From Novosphingobium sp. AAP83 (GTDB lineage Bacteria > Pseudomonadota > Alphaproteobacteria > Sphingomonadales > Sphingomonadaceae), in NCBI RefSeq assembly GCF_001295795.1, contig NZ_LJHY01000001.1, positions 62,001 to 126,000 on the forward strand: DNA of 64,000 nt. Reading direction: 5' to 3'. The notes under the pieces are model-generated. The model was not told where the DNA came from. It was given only the letters and a program-made list of their open reading frames with translations, and ran no database searches. Every line of letters begins with the position of its first letter. Position 1 is the first letter of the stretch. Below are positions 8,694 to 18,061 of this stretch, piece by piece. Made by a program: the position numbers and the translations under genes.

Positions 8694-10600
8694 TGTCGGA
8701 CGATAACGTGATCTATCAGACCGAAGCCCTCATCGCCGAGGACATCGAGGCTTATCTTGACCAGCATCAGCACAAGACGATGCTGCGCTTCATTACTTGC
8801 GGATCGGTGGATGATGGCAAATCGACGCTGATCGGGCGCTTACTGTATGATTCGAAGATGATCTTCGAAGACCAGCTTACCGCGCTGGAAAACGATTCGA
8901 AGAAGGTTGGCACGCAAGGCCAAGAGATCGATTTCGCGCTGCTGGTCGATGGTCTGGCGGCGGAACGCGAACAGGGCATCACGATTGACGTGGCCTATCG
9001 CTTTTTCAACACCGAAAAGCGCAAGTTCATCGTCGCCGATTGCCCCGGCCACGAACAGTATACGCGCAACATGGTGACCGGCGCATCAACCGCCGACCTT
9101 GCCGTGATCCTGATCGATGCGCGCAAGGGCGTGCTGGTCCAGACGCGCCGCCATTCCTATCTGTGCCACTTGATCGGCATCAAGAACATCGTGCTGGCGG
9201 TGAACAAGATGGATCTGGTCGATTACGATCCGGTCATCTTCGACGCCATCGTCAAGGATTACACCGAATTTGCCCGCTCCATCGGGATCGAAGCCTTCAC
9301 CGCCATGCCGATTTCGGGCTTCAAGGGCGATAACATCACCACGAAGTCTGACAACACGCCTTGGTACTCAGGCCCGACGCTGATCGAGCATCTGGAAACT
9401 GTGGAAGTTCTGTCGTCTGCCGACGTGGACAAGCCGTTCCGCATGCCGGTGCAATGGGTCAACCGTCCGAACCTTGATTTCCGGGGCTTTTCCGGCCTGA
9501 TCGCAACAGGTTCGGTCAAGCCGGGCGATGCGATCCGTGTGCTGCCATCGGGCAAGACCAGCACGGTCACCCGCGTCGTCACGCTCGATCAGGATCTGGA
9601 TCAGGCGGTTGCCGGACAATCGGTGACGGTGTGCTTTGCCGACGAGGTTGACTGTTCACGCGGCGATGTGATCGCGCTGGCCGACAATCCGCCACAGGCC
9701 GCCGACCAGTTTGAAGCGACTTTCGTGTGGCTGAACGACGAAGCGATGATTCCGGGCCGCGCCTATTGGCTCAAGCTTGCCACGCAAACCGTATCGGCCA
9801 CCGTACAGGCGCCCAAATATGTCGTGAACGTCAACACGATGGAACAGCTTGCCGCCAAGACGCTGGAACTGAACGCAATCGGCGTGGCCGAACTGGCCAC
9901 CGACAAGCCCATCGTGTTCGAACCTTATGCGCAAAGCCGCACGCTGGGCGGGTTCGTGCTGGTCGACAAGATCACCAATGCCACGGTTGCGGCGGGCATG
10001 CTGAACTTCAGCCTCCGTCGCGCACAGAACGTGCATTGGCAAGCATTGGACATCAGCCGCGAGGCCCATGCCGCATCGAAGAACCAGAAGCCTGCCGTGC
10101 TTTGGTTCACCGGCCTTTCGGGTTCGGGCAAATCGACCATCGCCAATCTGGTGGAAAAGAAGCTGCACGCGCTGGGCAAGCACACCTTCCTGCTGGATGG
10201 GGACAATGTGCGCCACGGGCTGAACAAGGATCTGGGCTTTACCGAGGCGGACCGCATCGAAAACATCCGCCGCGTGGGCGAAGTGGCCCGGTTGATGACC
10301 GATGCCGGCCTGATCGTGCTGACCGCTTTCATCAGCCCGTTCCGCGCCGAGCGCGAAATGGTGCGCGGCCTTTTGACCGAGGGCGAATTCCACGAAGTGT
10401 TCATCGACACGCCGCTGGAAGAGGCCGAACGCCGTGACGTAAAGGGCCTGTATAAAAAGGCGCGCGCTGGCCAGCTCAAGAATTTCACCGGGATCGATAG
10501 CCCCTATGAAGCGCCAGAGGCTCCTGAAATTCGGGTAGACACCACGCGCGAAACACCCGAAGATGCCGCAGAGCGCATCGTTGCTTTGCTGATCGGGTAG
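8693..10600 (+). CDS. cysNC: Bifunctional sulfate adenylyltransferase subunit 1 / adenylylsulfate kinase
   Basis: A 635-residue fusion. Residues about 30-445 form a CysN GTPase of the EF-Tu type: [10 protein letters not shown]-loop near residues 37-45, [12 protein letters not shown] switch II and NKMD. Residues about 455-635 form APS kinase CysC: Walker [10 protein letters not shown] near residue 474, [24 protein letters not shown], and the [15 protein letters not shown] lid region. The fusion makes APS and then PAPS. It is coupled to cysD and followed 35 bases later by a DUF2061 gene. PAPS is the sulfate donor for the sulfotransferase encoded at 60019-60672; that functional link is inference. 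Confidence 0.96.
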   Translation: MSDDNVIYQTEALIAEDIEAYLDQHQHKTMLRFITCGSVDDGKSTLIGRLLYDSKMIFEDQLTALENDSKKVGTQGQEIDFALLVDGLAAEREQGITIDVAYRFFNTEKRKFIVADCPGHEQYTRNMVTGASTADLAVILIDARKGVLVQTRRHSYLCHLIGIKNIVLAVNKMDLVDYDPVIFDAIVKDYTEFARSIGIEAFTAMPISGFKGDNITTKSDNTPWYSGPTLIEHLETVEVLSSADVDKPFRMPVQWVNRPNLDFRGFSGLIATGSVKPGDAIRVLPSGKTSTVTRVVTLDQDLDQAVAGQSVTVCFADEVDCSRGDVIALADNPPQAADQFEATFVWLNDEAMIPGRAYWLKLATQTVSATVQAPKYVVNVNTMEQLAAKTLELNAIGVAELATDKPIVFEPYAQSRTLGGFVLVDKITNATVAAGMLNFSLRRAQNVHWQALDISREAHAASKNQKPAVLWFTGLSGSGKSTIANLVEKKLHALGKHTFLLDGDNVRHGLNKDLGFTEADRIENIRRVGEVARLMTDAGLIVLTAFISPFRAEREMVRGLLTEGEFHEVFIDTPLEEAERRDVKGLYKKARAGQLKNFTGIDSPYEAPEAPEIRVDTTRETPEDAAERIVALLIG

Positions 10601-10635
10601 AGCCGGGGGCAACGGTGCTTTGGGGGACTGTCTGA

Positions 10636-10908
10636 ATGATCCTGTTTCGCGGTCACGAAGACCACAGCCGTTCCATCGTCAAAGCGATCAGTTGGCGCAC
10701 GCTGGGCAGCATTGATACGTTCCTGCTGGGCTGGCTGTTCACCGGCAGCCCGGCCCAGGCAGGCGCGATTGCGGGCACCGAAGTGATCACCAAGATCGGC
10801 CTCTATTACTTCCACGAACGCGTCTGGAGCTCGATCCACTGGGGCACAAAACGCGGGCCCGAAGGGACGGAAGCAGCGTCTCAACCGGACGGGGCAGGCA
10901 CGGTTTAG
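10636..10908 (+). CDS. DUF2061 small membrane protein
   Basis: A 90-residue protein with the DUF2061 pattern: SIVKAISWRTLGSIDTFLLGWLFTG, then GAIAGTEVITKIGLYYFHERVW. It has two short hydrophobic segments flanking a glycine-rich turn. Members are often found beside sulfate-activation genes, and it may act in sulfate assimilation or transport, but the molecular role is unknown. It closes the cysD-cysNC operon, 35 bases after the cysNC stop. Confidence 0.85.
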   Translation: MILFRGHEDHSRSIVKAISWRTLGSIDTFLLGWLFTGSPAQAGAIAGTEVITKIGLYYFHERVWSSIHWGTKRGPEGTEAASQPDGAGTV

Positions 10909-10975
10909 CGCGGTTTTGGACTGGCAGGCCAGGGAGGGCTACTCTTTCCCCCCTTTCACCGTCCCCCCGGTCTGT

Positions 10976-11185
10976 ACAGCTTGACCCGGGGTCCCGCTTC
11001 TTTTCTTTTTCGCGCAGAGACCGCCACGAGCGCAGAGATGTGGAGAATGTACAAAGCCTCCCATCGATCCACGATCCCCTGTGCTTCCCCACGATAGGTC
11101 TCTGCGGCCTCTGCGCTCTCTGCGTGAACTACCGTTCTTGCCGCACGCCGCAAAGAAAAGCCTAACCCCGGTTCAAGCCCCGGGG
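10976..11185. repeat. Two nested palindromic repeat elements in a gene-free stretch
   Basis: The outer pair is TTGACCCGGGGTCCCG (from 10980) and TTCAAGCCCCGGGGTG (from 11173), inverted versions of a GC-rich word also found inside ileS. The inner pair is a left arm with CGCGCAGAGACC...CGCAGAGATG (11011-11040) and an inverted right arm ending GGTCTCTGCGGCCTCTGCG...TCTCTGCGTGAACT (11096-11130). The inner element is a second copy of the one at 24299-24474. The stretch between cysNC/DUF2061 and the 12003 gene has no credible coding frame. Confidence 0.65.
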
Positions 11186-11241
11186 TGATGTAGACGACAA
11201 AGCAGCCGAATCCTGCTAGTGATGCTCATGACAGGCCAGCG

Positions 11242-12003
11242 CTAAGGGCGGTCCGCGATAATGCGGAGTGTCTCTTTTTCGATGTCCCCAATGATGCGTT
11301 CGACCTCATCCGCAGCGCGATGCAGAAACGTAGAAGCTGGCTCACGGGAGGTATTCAAAGCCCTATTGAAGCATACTGCCAAGGTAGGTCCTATCTCGAC
11401 GTGGAACTGAGATTTTGCGGAGCATCGAGCAAAATACACGCGATTTCGGGTAGTGCGCCATTCACTGATAAGGGTGAACTCGGCATCAATTATTCCGTTC
11501 TGCGTCTTAAAACCTTCGGATGTGAGGTGTGCAGCCGATATAACCTTGTGTGTATCCCGGTTCCGCAGCTTGTTAAGGGTCCATATAGTTCGGTTCCCGG
11601 TTTCGCAGGCGCCTTCTTTGACCATGAGGGCGATGATATCTTCATGGACATCTTTGCACGTTCTTCGCTTGATAGCTTGCTGGATGCCATCGGTTGTGTC
11701 GGCCACCAAGAATTTGGTCTTTTCAGGGTCACCGCCAGAAATCACGACAGCACTGGCGTAAACAGCATGATCGAGGGCGTCTCGTAGGTCTCTTGCGGCT
11801 GCCTTGACGTCCATATTAATCCGCATGGGGATGCCAGAAGCAAACTGGACATAGAGAAGTATCTCTCCGCTTTTTGGGTCGACCTCGGTTCCGCCGATGT
11901 TACCCTTGTTGTTGAGAAAGGCTTCTGCTCCAAGTTCGACGCGGGCGATGTGTTCCTTCGCCTCTTTTAGTAGGATGCGTGGACTGTCGAAGGGATTATC
12001 CAT
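11242..12003 (-). CDS. Unknown protein, AT-richer than its neighbours
   Basis: A 253-residue protein that I do not recognise. It has no signal peptide or membrane segment and is predicted to be soluble and mostly alpha-helical at both ends (helix-rich N-terminus EAKEHIARVELGAEAFL and C-terminus AADEVERIIGDIEKETLRI), with a central beta-rich part. GC content and codon choice (AAA, ATA, TTA-type codons) differ from the flanking housekeeping genes, and repeat elements lie immediately downstream. This points to an accessory, possibly transferred, gene. The start ATG at 12003 is the most upstream one; no strong ribosome-binding site is seen. Confidence 0.6.
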   Translation of the reverse strand: MDNPFDSPRILLKEAKEHIARVELGAEAFLNNKGNIGGTEVDPKSGEILLYVQFASGIPMRINMDVKAAARDLRDALDHAVYASAVVISGGDPEKTKFLVADTTDGIQQAIKRRTCKDVHEDIIALMVKEGACETGNRTIWTLNKLRNRDTHKVISAAHLTSEGFKTQNGIIDAEFTLISEWRTTRNRVYFARCSAKSQFHVEIGPTLAVCFNRALNTSREPASTFLHRAADEVERIIGDIEKETLRIIADRP

Positions 12004-12303
12004 AACCGAAAATGACCACCAGCAGGAAGATGACGTGCTTCACCGGATGCTGAGCACACCACCTAACCCACATAAACCGCCAAAAGAGTCGAGTCCGGAG
12101 CCCAAAAAACGCAGGACAAATACACCGATTAATGGCGCTTTTTGTCTGGTGTGGGTTCCAGGATTGCAGTGCCGGATTCCAGTGACAAGTTTGAAAACCC
12201 CCATTCAGAGCATTCATGATTTAACGGTCCTCGTAGCAAGAAGCACAATTTCTCCGCGCCTCGGCGCGAACCTGATTTGCCAATGCCTGCGCCAAACGCG
12301 CGC
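12004..12303. other. Gene-free spacer
   Basis: About 300 bases with no credible gene. A stretch near 12253-12275 (CTCCGCGCCTCGGCGCGAAC) resembles a degenerate half of the CTCTGCG/CGCAGAG palindromic repeat seen at 11.0 and 24.3-24.5 kb. Nothing else was recognised. Confidence 0.4.
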
Positions 12304-12927
12304 CTATTCCGGAAAGCGGACCACCGCATCGCCTTCTGTCCAGGGCGTGAACTTTTCCATGACTGCCGCAAATAGCGCCGATTCCACGTGGCCCGCCAGC
12401 CAGCGTTGCACGTGGGGCAAGTCGAGACTGGCGAACCATGCGGCGTCTACGCTGGCGAACTGGCGCACGAAGGGCATGACGGCCATGTCGGCCAGCCCGC
12501 GTTGTGGCCCGCACAATTGGCCATGGGCGGCCAGCCGGGCCTCAAGATCGCGCAGGAAGGTAAGGCCGTTTTCGCGGTGGGCCAGCGCATCCGAGCCGTG
12601 GCGGTCGGGGTATTTGTAGCGGTCAAGGTCGTGCTTGAATGCGCCGTCATTGCGCGCGATCAGGGCGGGATCGTTGCGGGCAAGCCAGCTTTCGGGATCA
12701 CTTTGCGCCAGCGCCCAGTGCATCACCTCAAGGCTTTGTTCGATCACCGTTCCATCGGGCAGGACCAGCACCGGCACCGTGCCTTTGGGCGATGCGGCGA
12801 GCATGGCGGCGGGTTTGGCGGCCAGCTTTACCTCGCGCAAGGCGCAGGTCGTCCCGCTGATCGCCAGCGCCAGCCGCGCGCGCATCGCATATGGGCAGCG
12901 GCGGAAGCTATAGAGGACCGGCGTCAC
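12304..12927 (-). CDS. Glutathione S-transferase family protein
   Basis: A 207-residue soluble protein. The N-terminal thioredoxin-like domain begins VTPVLYSFRRCPYAMRARLA with a candidate active-site Cys at residue 11, followed by SPKGTVPVLVLPDG (cis-Pro) and VIEQSLEVMHW; the C-terminal half is all-helical. The start is set at the GTG at 12927 because it overlaps the pgeF stop (GTGA at 12924-12927) and the family core begins there; the open frame upstream is only the shadow of pgeF. It is the last gene of the pepN-pgeF-GST run. The substrate is unknown. Confidence 0.85.
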   Translation of the reverse strand: MTPVLYSFRRCPYAMRARLALAISGTTCALREVKLAAKPAAMLAASPKGTVPVLVLPDGTVIEQSLEVMHWALAQSDPESWLARNDPALIARNDGAFKHDLDRYKYPDRHGSDALAHRENGLTFLRDLEARLAAHGQLCGPQRGLADMAVMPFVRQFASVDAAWFASLDLPHVQRWLAGHVESALFAAVMEKFTPWTEGDAVVRFPE

Positions 12928-13688
12928 CCGGCGGCAAGCCCGATCAGCGAAATTTGCCGCCCATAACCCGCCTCGGCGCGGTGCGTGGCGCGGCGGAACG
13001 AATAGAACCGCGCCTCTTGCGCATAAGTGTCTTCGCCCAGCATGCCGACTTTGCCGGTGCCCGCATCGCGCAGGTGCGAGGCGACATAGCCTTCCAGATC
13101 GAACCATGCGTGGCCTTGGCGTCCGGCGCGGAAGAAGCGCGCGTTCTCTGGCGCTTGTTCCAGGAAGCGCGCCTCGAACACGGCGTCCACTTCATAGCTT
13201 TTCTGTGCGATGCAAGGCCCGACGACGGCGGCGATGTTTGCGCGACTGGCACCCAGCGCTTCCATCGCCTCCAGCGTCGCCTCGCACACGCCGGTGAACG
13301 CGCCCTTCCACCCCGCATGGGCCGCGCCGACAACGCCTGCGGTGGCATCGTGGAACAGCACCGGCGCACAATCGGCGGTCAGCACGCCCAGCACAATGCC
13401 GGGGCGGTCGGTCACCAGTGCATCGGCCCTGGGGCGGTCAGCATCCGCCCAGGCTTGAGCCACCGTTACCACATCGGCGGAATGGATCTGGTAGCAGGTC
13501 TGCAATGTGCCGCCCGGGCGCACCGCCGCCACCGCCAGCGCGCGGTTCTGCGCGGTCAGCGCGGGGTCATCCTCGCTATAGCTGACGTTCAGCCCCGCCA
13601 GTTCGCCCGTGCTCACCCCGCCGCGCCGGCCCAGAAAGCCGTGCGCCGCGCCTGCCAGCAGCGGATGGGTCAGCGCCTCGACGCTCAC
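12924..13688 (-). CDS. pgeF: Peptidoglycan editing factor, polyphenol oxidase-like family
   Basis: A 254-residue member of the DUF152/YfiH family, whose members act on purine nucleosides and, in E. coli, prevent misincorporation of L-Ser into peptidoglycan. The metal and catalytic residues are in place: His69 in QIHSADVV, Cys107 in TADCAPV and His124 in AHAGWKG, plus GPCIAQKSYEV. The start overlaps the pepN stop by four bases (13685-13688). The family call is firm; which of the reported activities matters here is not known. Confidence 0.9.
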   Translation of the reverse strand: MSVEALTHPLLAGAAHGFLGRRGGVSTGELAGLNVSYSEDDPALTAQNRALAVAAVRPGGTLQTCYQIHSADVVTVAQAWADADRPRADALVTDRPGIVLGVLTADCAPVLFHDATAGVVGAAHAGWKGAFTGVCEATLEAMEALGASRANIAAVVGPCIAQKSYEVDAVFEARFLEQAPENARFFRAGRQGHAWFDLEGYVASHLRDAGTGKVGMLGEDTYAQEARFYSFRRATHRAEAGYGRQISLIGLAAG

Positions 13689-16300
13689 CCTTCAAGGCTC
13701 TTGGTCACCTGCTCACGCACATCGCGCGAAAGGTTGGGCGCAGCGGCAATCCGCTCGAGCTCTGCGCGCATCAAGGCGGCGCGGGCTTCGTCCACCTTCT
13801 TCCAGCGGCCGAGCGGTGGCACGAAGCGCGCGGCGACGTTGCCGTTGATCGGATCAAGCGCGAGGATCAGGTCGGCGATCAGGCGATAGCCTTCGCCGCC
13901 TTCCTTATGGAACGCCTGCGCATTGACCGCATAGGCCATCCACAGCGCGCGCACGCGGTTGGGGTTGGTCAGGGTGAAATCGGCGTGGCTCGCCAAAGCC
14001 TTGACGTGTTCTGTGGCGTTGGGGTTCAGCGATCCGGCCTGAAGCGAGAACCACTTGTCGATCACCAGCATGTTGCCATCGAACCGCGCGTGGAAATCGG
14101 CCAGCGCGGCTTCGCGCTGCGCACAATCTAGGCTGCACAGCACCATCAGCGCGGATTGGCGGTCGGTCATGTTGGTGGCGGTGTCGTATTGCGCCTTGGC
14201 GCGGGCCGCGGCTTGCGCAGGGTTGGCGGGCGCGAGATAGACTAGCGCCTGCGTCTTCAGCTTGCGCGCGCCGCGCGCGGCGGCATCAAGGCTATACGGC
14301 ACCGCGCTGCACCGGTCATGCAGGGCCAGCCACTTGTCCTGCAATGTCTCACCCAGCCAGCGCTTCAACCCCTCACGCTCGGCAAAGATGCGGGTCGGAT
14401 CAGCGCGGGTCAGCTGTTCGGCAAGGTAGGCCTCGCCCGGCAGGATCAGCAATTCGCCGCGCATCAGATCATCAAGGGCGGTGTCATCGAGAATCGCCGC
14501 CATCGCATCGCCAATCGCCGCGCGCCCGGATGCGCGCTCGGCATCGGACATCGCGCCCGAAACCGCGGCCACCAGATGGCGCACGATCAACTGCTGCATC
14601 GCCTCATAGCGCGCGAAGGGATCGTCATCATGCGCGGCGAGGAACACCAGATCATCGGCGCTGACCGGCGCGATGATCTCGACCGGTGCGGAGAAGCCAC
14701 GGTTGATCGACAGCACCGGCGGCGCGGTGAAGCCTTCGAAGGTGAAGGTCTCCTCGGGCTGGGTCAGCACCAGCAATTGCTCGCCGTTATGCTGGCCTGT
14801 AGCATGATCGAACAGCGCGGTGCGCAGCGGGATCACCATGGGCTGCTTGACCGGCTGGCCGGGGGTGGGATTCATCGTCTGGGACAGCGTCAGCGCCACC
14901 GTTCCGCCCGCAAACGCCACCTTTACGCCCACTTTGGGTGTGCCTGCCTGTTCGTACCAGCGGCGGAACTGCGCCAGATCAATTTCCGCTCCGTCTTCAA
15001 TGGCTTGGATAAAGTTCTCGCAGGTCGCCGCCTCGCCATCGTGGCGGTCAAAGTAGAGCGTGGTGCCTTTCAGAAACCGCTCCATGCCGGTCATCACGGT
15101 CATCATGCGGATCACTTCTGCGCCCTTGTTATAGACCGTGGCGGTATAGAAGTTGCTGATTTCCTGATAGGAATCGGGGCGGATCGGATGGGCGAGCGGG
15201 CCGGAATCCTCGGGGAACTGCGCCGCGCGCAAAATCCGCACATCCTCGATCCGCTTCACCGGAGGCGAGCCGCGATCCGCGCTAAACTGTTGATCGCGAA
15301 GGACTGTAAAGCCTTCCTTGAGGCTCAGCTGGAACCAGTCGCGGCAGGTGACACGGTTGCCCGACCAGTTGTGGAAGTATTCATGCGCGACCACACCCTC
15401 AACCGCGTCGTAATCGCCGTCGGTCGCGGTTTCAGGATCAGCCAGAATATAGCGCGTGTTGAAGACGTTAAGCCCCTTGTTCTCCATCGCGCCCGCGTTG
15501 AAATCGCTGACCGCCACGATGTTGAAATCATCAAGGTCATATTCGCGGCCGTAAACCTCCTCGTCCCACTTCATCGAAGCGATCAGCGAGTTCATGGCAT
15601 GGCTCGTACGCGATTCATCACCGGCGCGGACATAGATCGCAAGGCTGACCTTGCGGCCCGACATTGTTATGAAATGGTCGCGCGAAGCCACCAGATCGCC
15701 CGCCACAAGGGCGAACAGATACGAAGGCTTGGGCCACGGATCGTGCCATTCCGCCCAATGCGTGCCATCGCCGTTATCACCCGCCGCCACGGGGTTGCCG
15801 TTCGACAAGAGCACCGGAAACGCGGCCTTTTCGCCACTCATCCGCACCGAATAGACCGAGAGCACATCGGGCCGGTCGGGGAAGAAGGTGATGCGGCGGA
15901 AACCCTCGGCCTCGCACTGGGTGCAGAGCAGGCCATTGGAGGCGTATAGCCCGGAAAGCTGGGTGTTTGCGGCAGGATCGATTACGGTTTCGATTGTCAC
16001 ATCATGCGCGCCGCCGGGCAGATCGATCACCAGATCATCGCCATCTAGCTTCCATGCGGTGTGGGCCACACCGTCAACGGAAACGGCCTTTGCCTCAATA
16101 CCTTCGCCATTGAGGCGCAAGTGGGGAGAGCCGGTGCCAGCGGGGTTTTTGCGCACTTTCAGCACCGATTTCACGACCGTCGCATTGAGCGACAGCGCAA
16201 AGTCGAGCGCGATTTCGGGCACCAGCCATTCGGGCGGGCGATAGTCCGCACGGTGGATGACGGATGGGGGGGCGAAGGGGGCGCTGGACAGATCGTTCAT
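13685..16300 (-). CDS. pepN: Aminopeptidase N
   Basis: An 871-residue zinc metalloaminopeptidase (M1 family, gluzincin) that removes N-terminal residues from peptides in the cytoplasm. Visible motifs are the exopeptidase box GAMENKGLNVF, the zinc site HEYFHNW with His306 and His310, and the downstream LKEGFTVLRDQQF stretch supplying the third ligand Glu. Length and the C-terminal helical domain fit the E. coli PepN subfamily. It is the first gene of the pepN-pgeF-GST cluster and is divergent from the 16356 gene with a short promoter region of about 55 bases. Confidence 0.96.
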   Translation of the reverse strand: MNDLSSAPFAPPSVIHRADYRPPEWLVPEIALDFALSLNATVVKSVLKVRKNPAGTGSPHLRLNGEGIEAKAVSVDGVAHTAWKLDGDDLVIDLPGGAHDVTIETVIDPAANTQLSGLYASNGLLCTQCEAEGFRRITFFPDRPDVLSVYSVRMSGEKAAFPVLLSNGNPVAAGDNGDGTHWAEWHDPWPKPSYLFALVAGDLVASRDHFITMSGRKVSLAIYVRAGDESRTSHAMNSLIASMKWDEEVYGREYDLDDFNIVAVSDFNAGAMENKGLNVFNTRYILADPETATDGDYDAVEGVVAHEYFHNWSGNRVTCRDWFQLSLKEGFTVLRDQQFSADRGSPPVKRIEDVRILRAAQFPEDSGPLAHPIRPDSYQEISNFYTATVYNKGAEVIRMMTVMTGMERFLKGTTLYFDRHDGEAATCENFIQAIEDGAEIDLAQFRRWYEQAGTPKVGVKVAFAGGTVALTLSQTMNPTPGQPVKQPMVIPLRTALFDHATGQHNGEQLLVLTQPEETFTFEGFTAPPVLSINRGFSAPVEIIAPVSADDLVFLAAHDDDPFARYEAMQQLIVRHLVAAVSGAMSDAERASGRAAIGDAMAAILDDTALDDLMRGELLILPGEAYLAEQLTRADPTRIFAEREGLKRWLGETLQDKWLALHDRCSAVPYSLDAAARGARKLKTQALVYLAPANPAQAAARAKAQYDTATNMTDRQSALMVLCSLDCAQREAALADFHARFDGNMLVIDKWFSLQAGSLNPNATEHVKALASHADFTLTNPNRVRALWMAYAVNAQAFHKEGGEGYRLIADLILALDPINGNVAARFVPPLGRWKKVDEARAALMRAELERIAAAPNLSRDVREQVTKSLEG

Positions 16301-16355
16301 GCCCCCAACTTAGGAAGCGATGGCCTATGCGGCAATCGCGGTTATAGTGCTTTGT

Positions 16356-17204
16356 ATGAATAGCATGCTGATTTTCGGAATGGGCTACACCGCACAAGTG
16401 CTGGCCGGACGGTTGCGAACTCTTGGATGGCAGGTGCGCGGCACCGGCAGCGTGGGGGATTTGGCCTTTGCCGATGGTGCTGCGGTGCGCGCCGCGCTTG
16501 CCGAAGCGACGCATGTGCTGTCATCCGTGCCGCCAGCGCGCGATGGCACAGAGCCGGTGCTTGACGCTTATGGCGCGGATATTGCCAGCAGCGGGGTGCA
16601 ATGGATCGGCTACCTTTCGTCCACCGGAGTCTATGGCGATGCGGGCGGGGCCTGGGTTGATGAAAGCACGCCCGTGGGAAGGGGCCGCCGCACCGCGCGG
16701 GCCGATGCCGACCTTGCTTGGCAGGCGCTGGATGCACGGGTGCGCTTGTTCCGTCTGCCCGGCATTTACGGGCCGGGGCGCAGCGCGCTGGACCGTGTGA
16801 CCGAGGGCCGCGCGCACCGTATTGCCATTCCCGATCAGGTGTTTAGCCGGGTCCATGTGGAAGATATCGTCAGCGGCGTGATGGCCGGATTTGCCGGGCC
16901 TTCGGGCGCCTATAATCTGGCCGATGACCTGCCGTGCAGCCAGAACATGGTGATCGAAGCAGCCGCGCGTATGCTGGGCATTGCGCCGCCGCCGATGCAA
17001 TCGCTGGAGGAGGCGAACCTTTCACCCATGGCGCTGGCGTTTTATGCCGAAAACCGGCGCGTGGCGAATGGCAAGGCCAAGCGCGTGTTGGGGTGGAAGC
17101 CCGCGTTCCCGACTTACCGCGAAGGCTTGCGCGCATTGAGTGCCAGCACCAGCCCCAACATCGCCAAACCGGCCCCAGATGCTGCCAGAACGGACCAGCG
17201 ATAG
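16356..17204 (+). CDS. NAD(P)-binding SDR-like epimerase/dehydratase family protein
   Basis: A 282-residue atypical short-chain dehydrogenase. The Rossmann start is LIFGMGYTAQVLAGRL (GxGxxA-type). Later come VQWIGYLSSTGVYGD with catalytic-region Ser/Tyr, RLFRLPGIYGPGR and a substrate-side segment with RVHVEDIVSG. It resembles the YeeZ-type 'SDR family' proteins common in proteobacteria; the substrate is unknown. The ATG at 16356 (MNSMLIFG) is preferred over the upstream one at 16320. Its last 30 codons run antisense into the 3' end of the EamA gene: a 91-base convergent overlap. Confidence 0.8.
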   Translation: MNSMLIFGMGYTAQVLAGRLRTLGWQVRGTGSVGDLAFADGAAVRAALAEATHVLSSVPPARDGTEPVLDAYGADIASSGVQWIGYLSSTGVYGDAGGAWVDESTPVGRGRRTARADADLAWQALDARVRLFRLPGIYGPGRSALDRVTEGRAHRIAIPDQVFSRVHVEDIVSGVMAGFAGPSGAYNLADDLPCSQNMVIEAAARMLGIAPPPMQSLEEANLSPMALAFYAENRRVANGKAKRVLGWKPAFPTYREGLRALSASTSPNIAKPAPDAARTDQR

Positions 17205-18061
17205 CCTTCGAATATGGTCGACAAGATCATCGCGATCACCGGCACCAGAACCCCGTTATAGGCTCCTCGCCCGGTGCCAAGACGTTGCAACAACCTGAAA
17301 TAGAGCGGGAAGGTTACTACCGAACCGATCAGGCCAAGATAGAGCACACCGAACATATAGCTTGGCCGCGTATCGAATTGCGGTGGTCCTTCCACGGCAA
17401 AGGCAAACAAGCCGTCCATCGCCGCGCCAAACAGCATTCCCCAGCACAGCAACGGGATCATCGGCTGGCTGCGCGCACTTTTGCTGCCCTGCAAGACATT
17501 GGCGAGCGAGGCGCTCAACAAGGCAGCGACAGTCAACAAGATGCCGACGAGGACTTTTCCTTCGGGCGGGGCCATGCGGTATTCATGGATCAGCAGCAGC
17601 GCGATGCCCGCGCCCGCCACGCTTGATCCGGTCATGAAGCCGCGCGTCACCGGTTGTTTCAACCAAAACCAGCCAAGCAAGGCATTGGGCACCAGCAAAA
17701 GCGCGAACAGCACCGCCACGATGCCCGACGTCAGGTGCTGTTCGGCGCGATAGACAAACTGGAAGTTCATCACGAACTGGGTAAGACCCAGCAAGGTTGC
17801 AATCCGCAGGCCAGCCCCGTTTATCCGCAGCGATTCGCCCCGGACCAGCGCAAGTGCAGCCATGCCCATGGCGGCGACCGAAAATCGCCAAGTCACCGAC
17901 CAGCTTGGCGGAACGCTGCCGATCTGGTCTTTGATCACCAGCCACGTCGATCCCCAGATCAGCGCAACGATGAAGAATGGCCCGGCCACGTTCCACTGCC
18001 AGAAGCGCGCCTGCCCCGGTATCTCTGTGCCGGGTAGTTCGTGTTCAGGCGGTGAGTTCAT
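17114..18061 (-). CDS. EamA/DMT-family transporter
   Basis: A 315-residue inner-membrane protein with ten predicted helices in two EamA repeats: FIVALIWGSTWLVIK opens the first, and YLGLIGSVVTFPLYF lies in the second. The family exports small metabolites such as amino acids or purine derivatives by drug/metabolite transport; the substrate here is unknown. The start is placed at the ATG at 18061 because it overlaps the threonine aldolase stop (ATGA at 18058-18061) and the extra upstream frame is the shadow of that gene. Coupling to threonine aldolase suggests amino-acid export, which is inference. Confidence 0.85.
   Translation of the reverse strand: MNSPPEHELPGTEIPGQARFWQWNVAGPFFIVALIWGSTWLVIKDQIGSVPPSWSVTWRFSVAAMGMAALALVRGESLRINGAGLRIATLLGLTQFVMNFQFVYRAEQHLTSGIVAVLFALLLVPNALLGWFWLKQPVTRGFMTGSSVAGAGIALLLIHEYRMAPPEGKVLVGILLTVAALLSASLANVLQGSKSARSQPMIPLLCWGMLFGAAMDGLFAFAVEGPPQFDTRPSYMFGVLYLGLIGSVVTFPLYFRLLQRLGTGRGAYNGVLVPVIAMILSTIFEGYRWSVLAASGAGLAMLGLVLALNARKPSR

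Noticed and set aside
14318..15949. A 543-codon plus-strand frame
   Set aside because: It lies entirely antisense to pepN, whose zinc site and exopeptidase motifs are intact. It is a GC-rich shadow frame.
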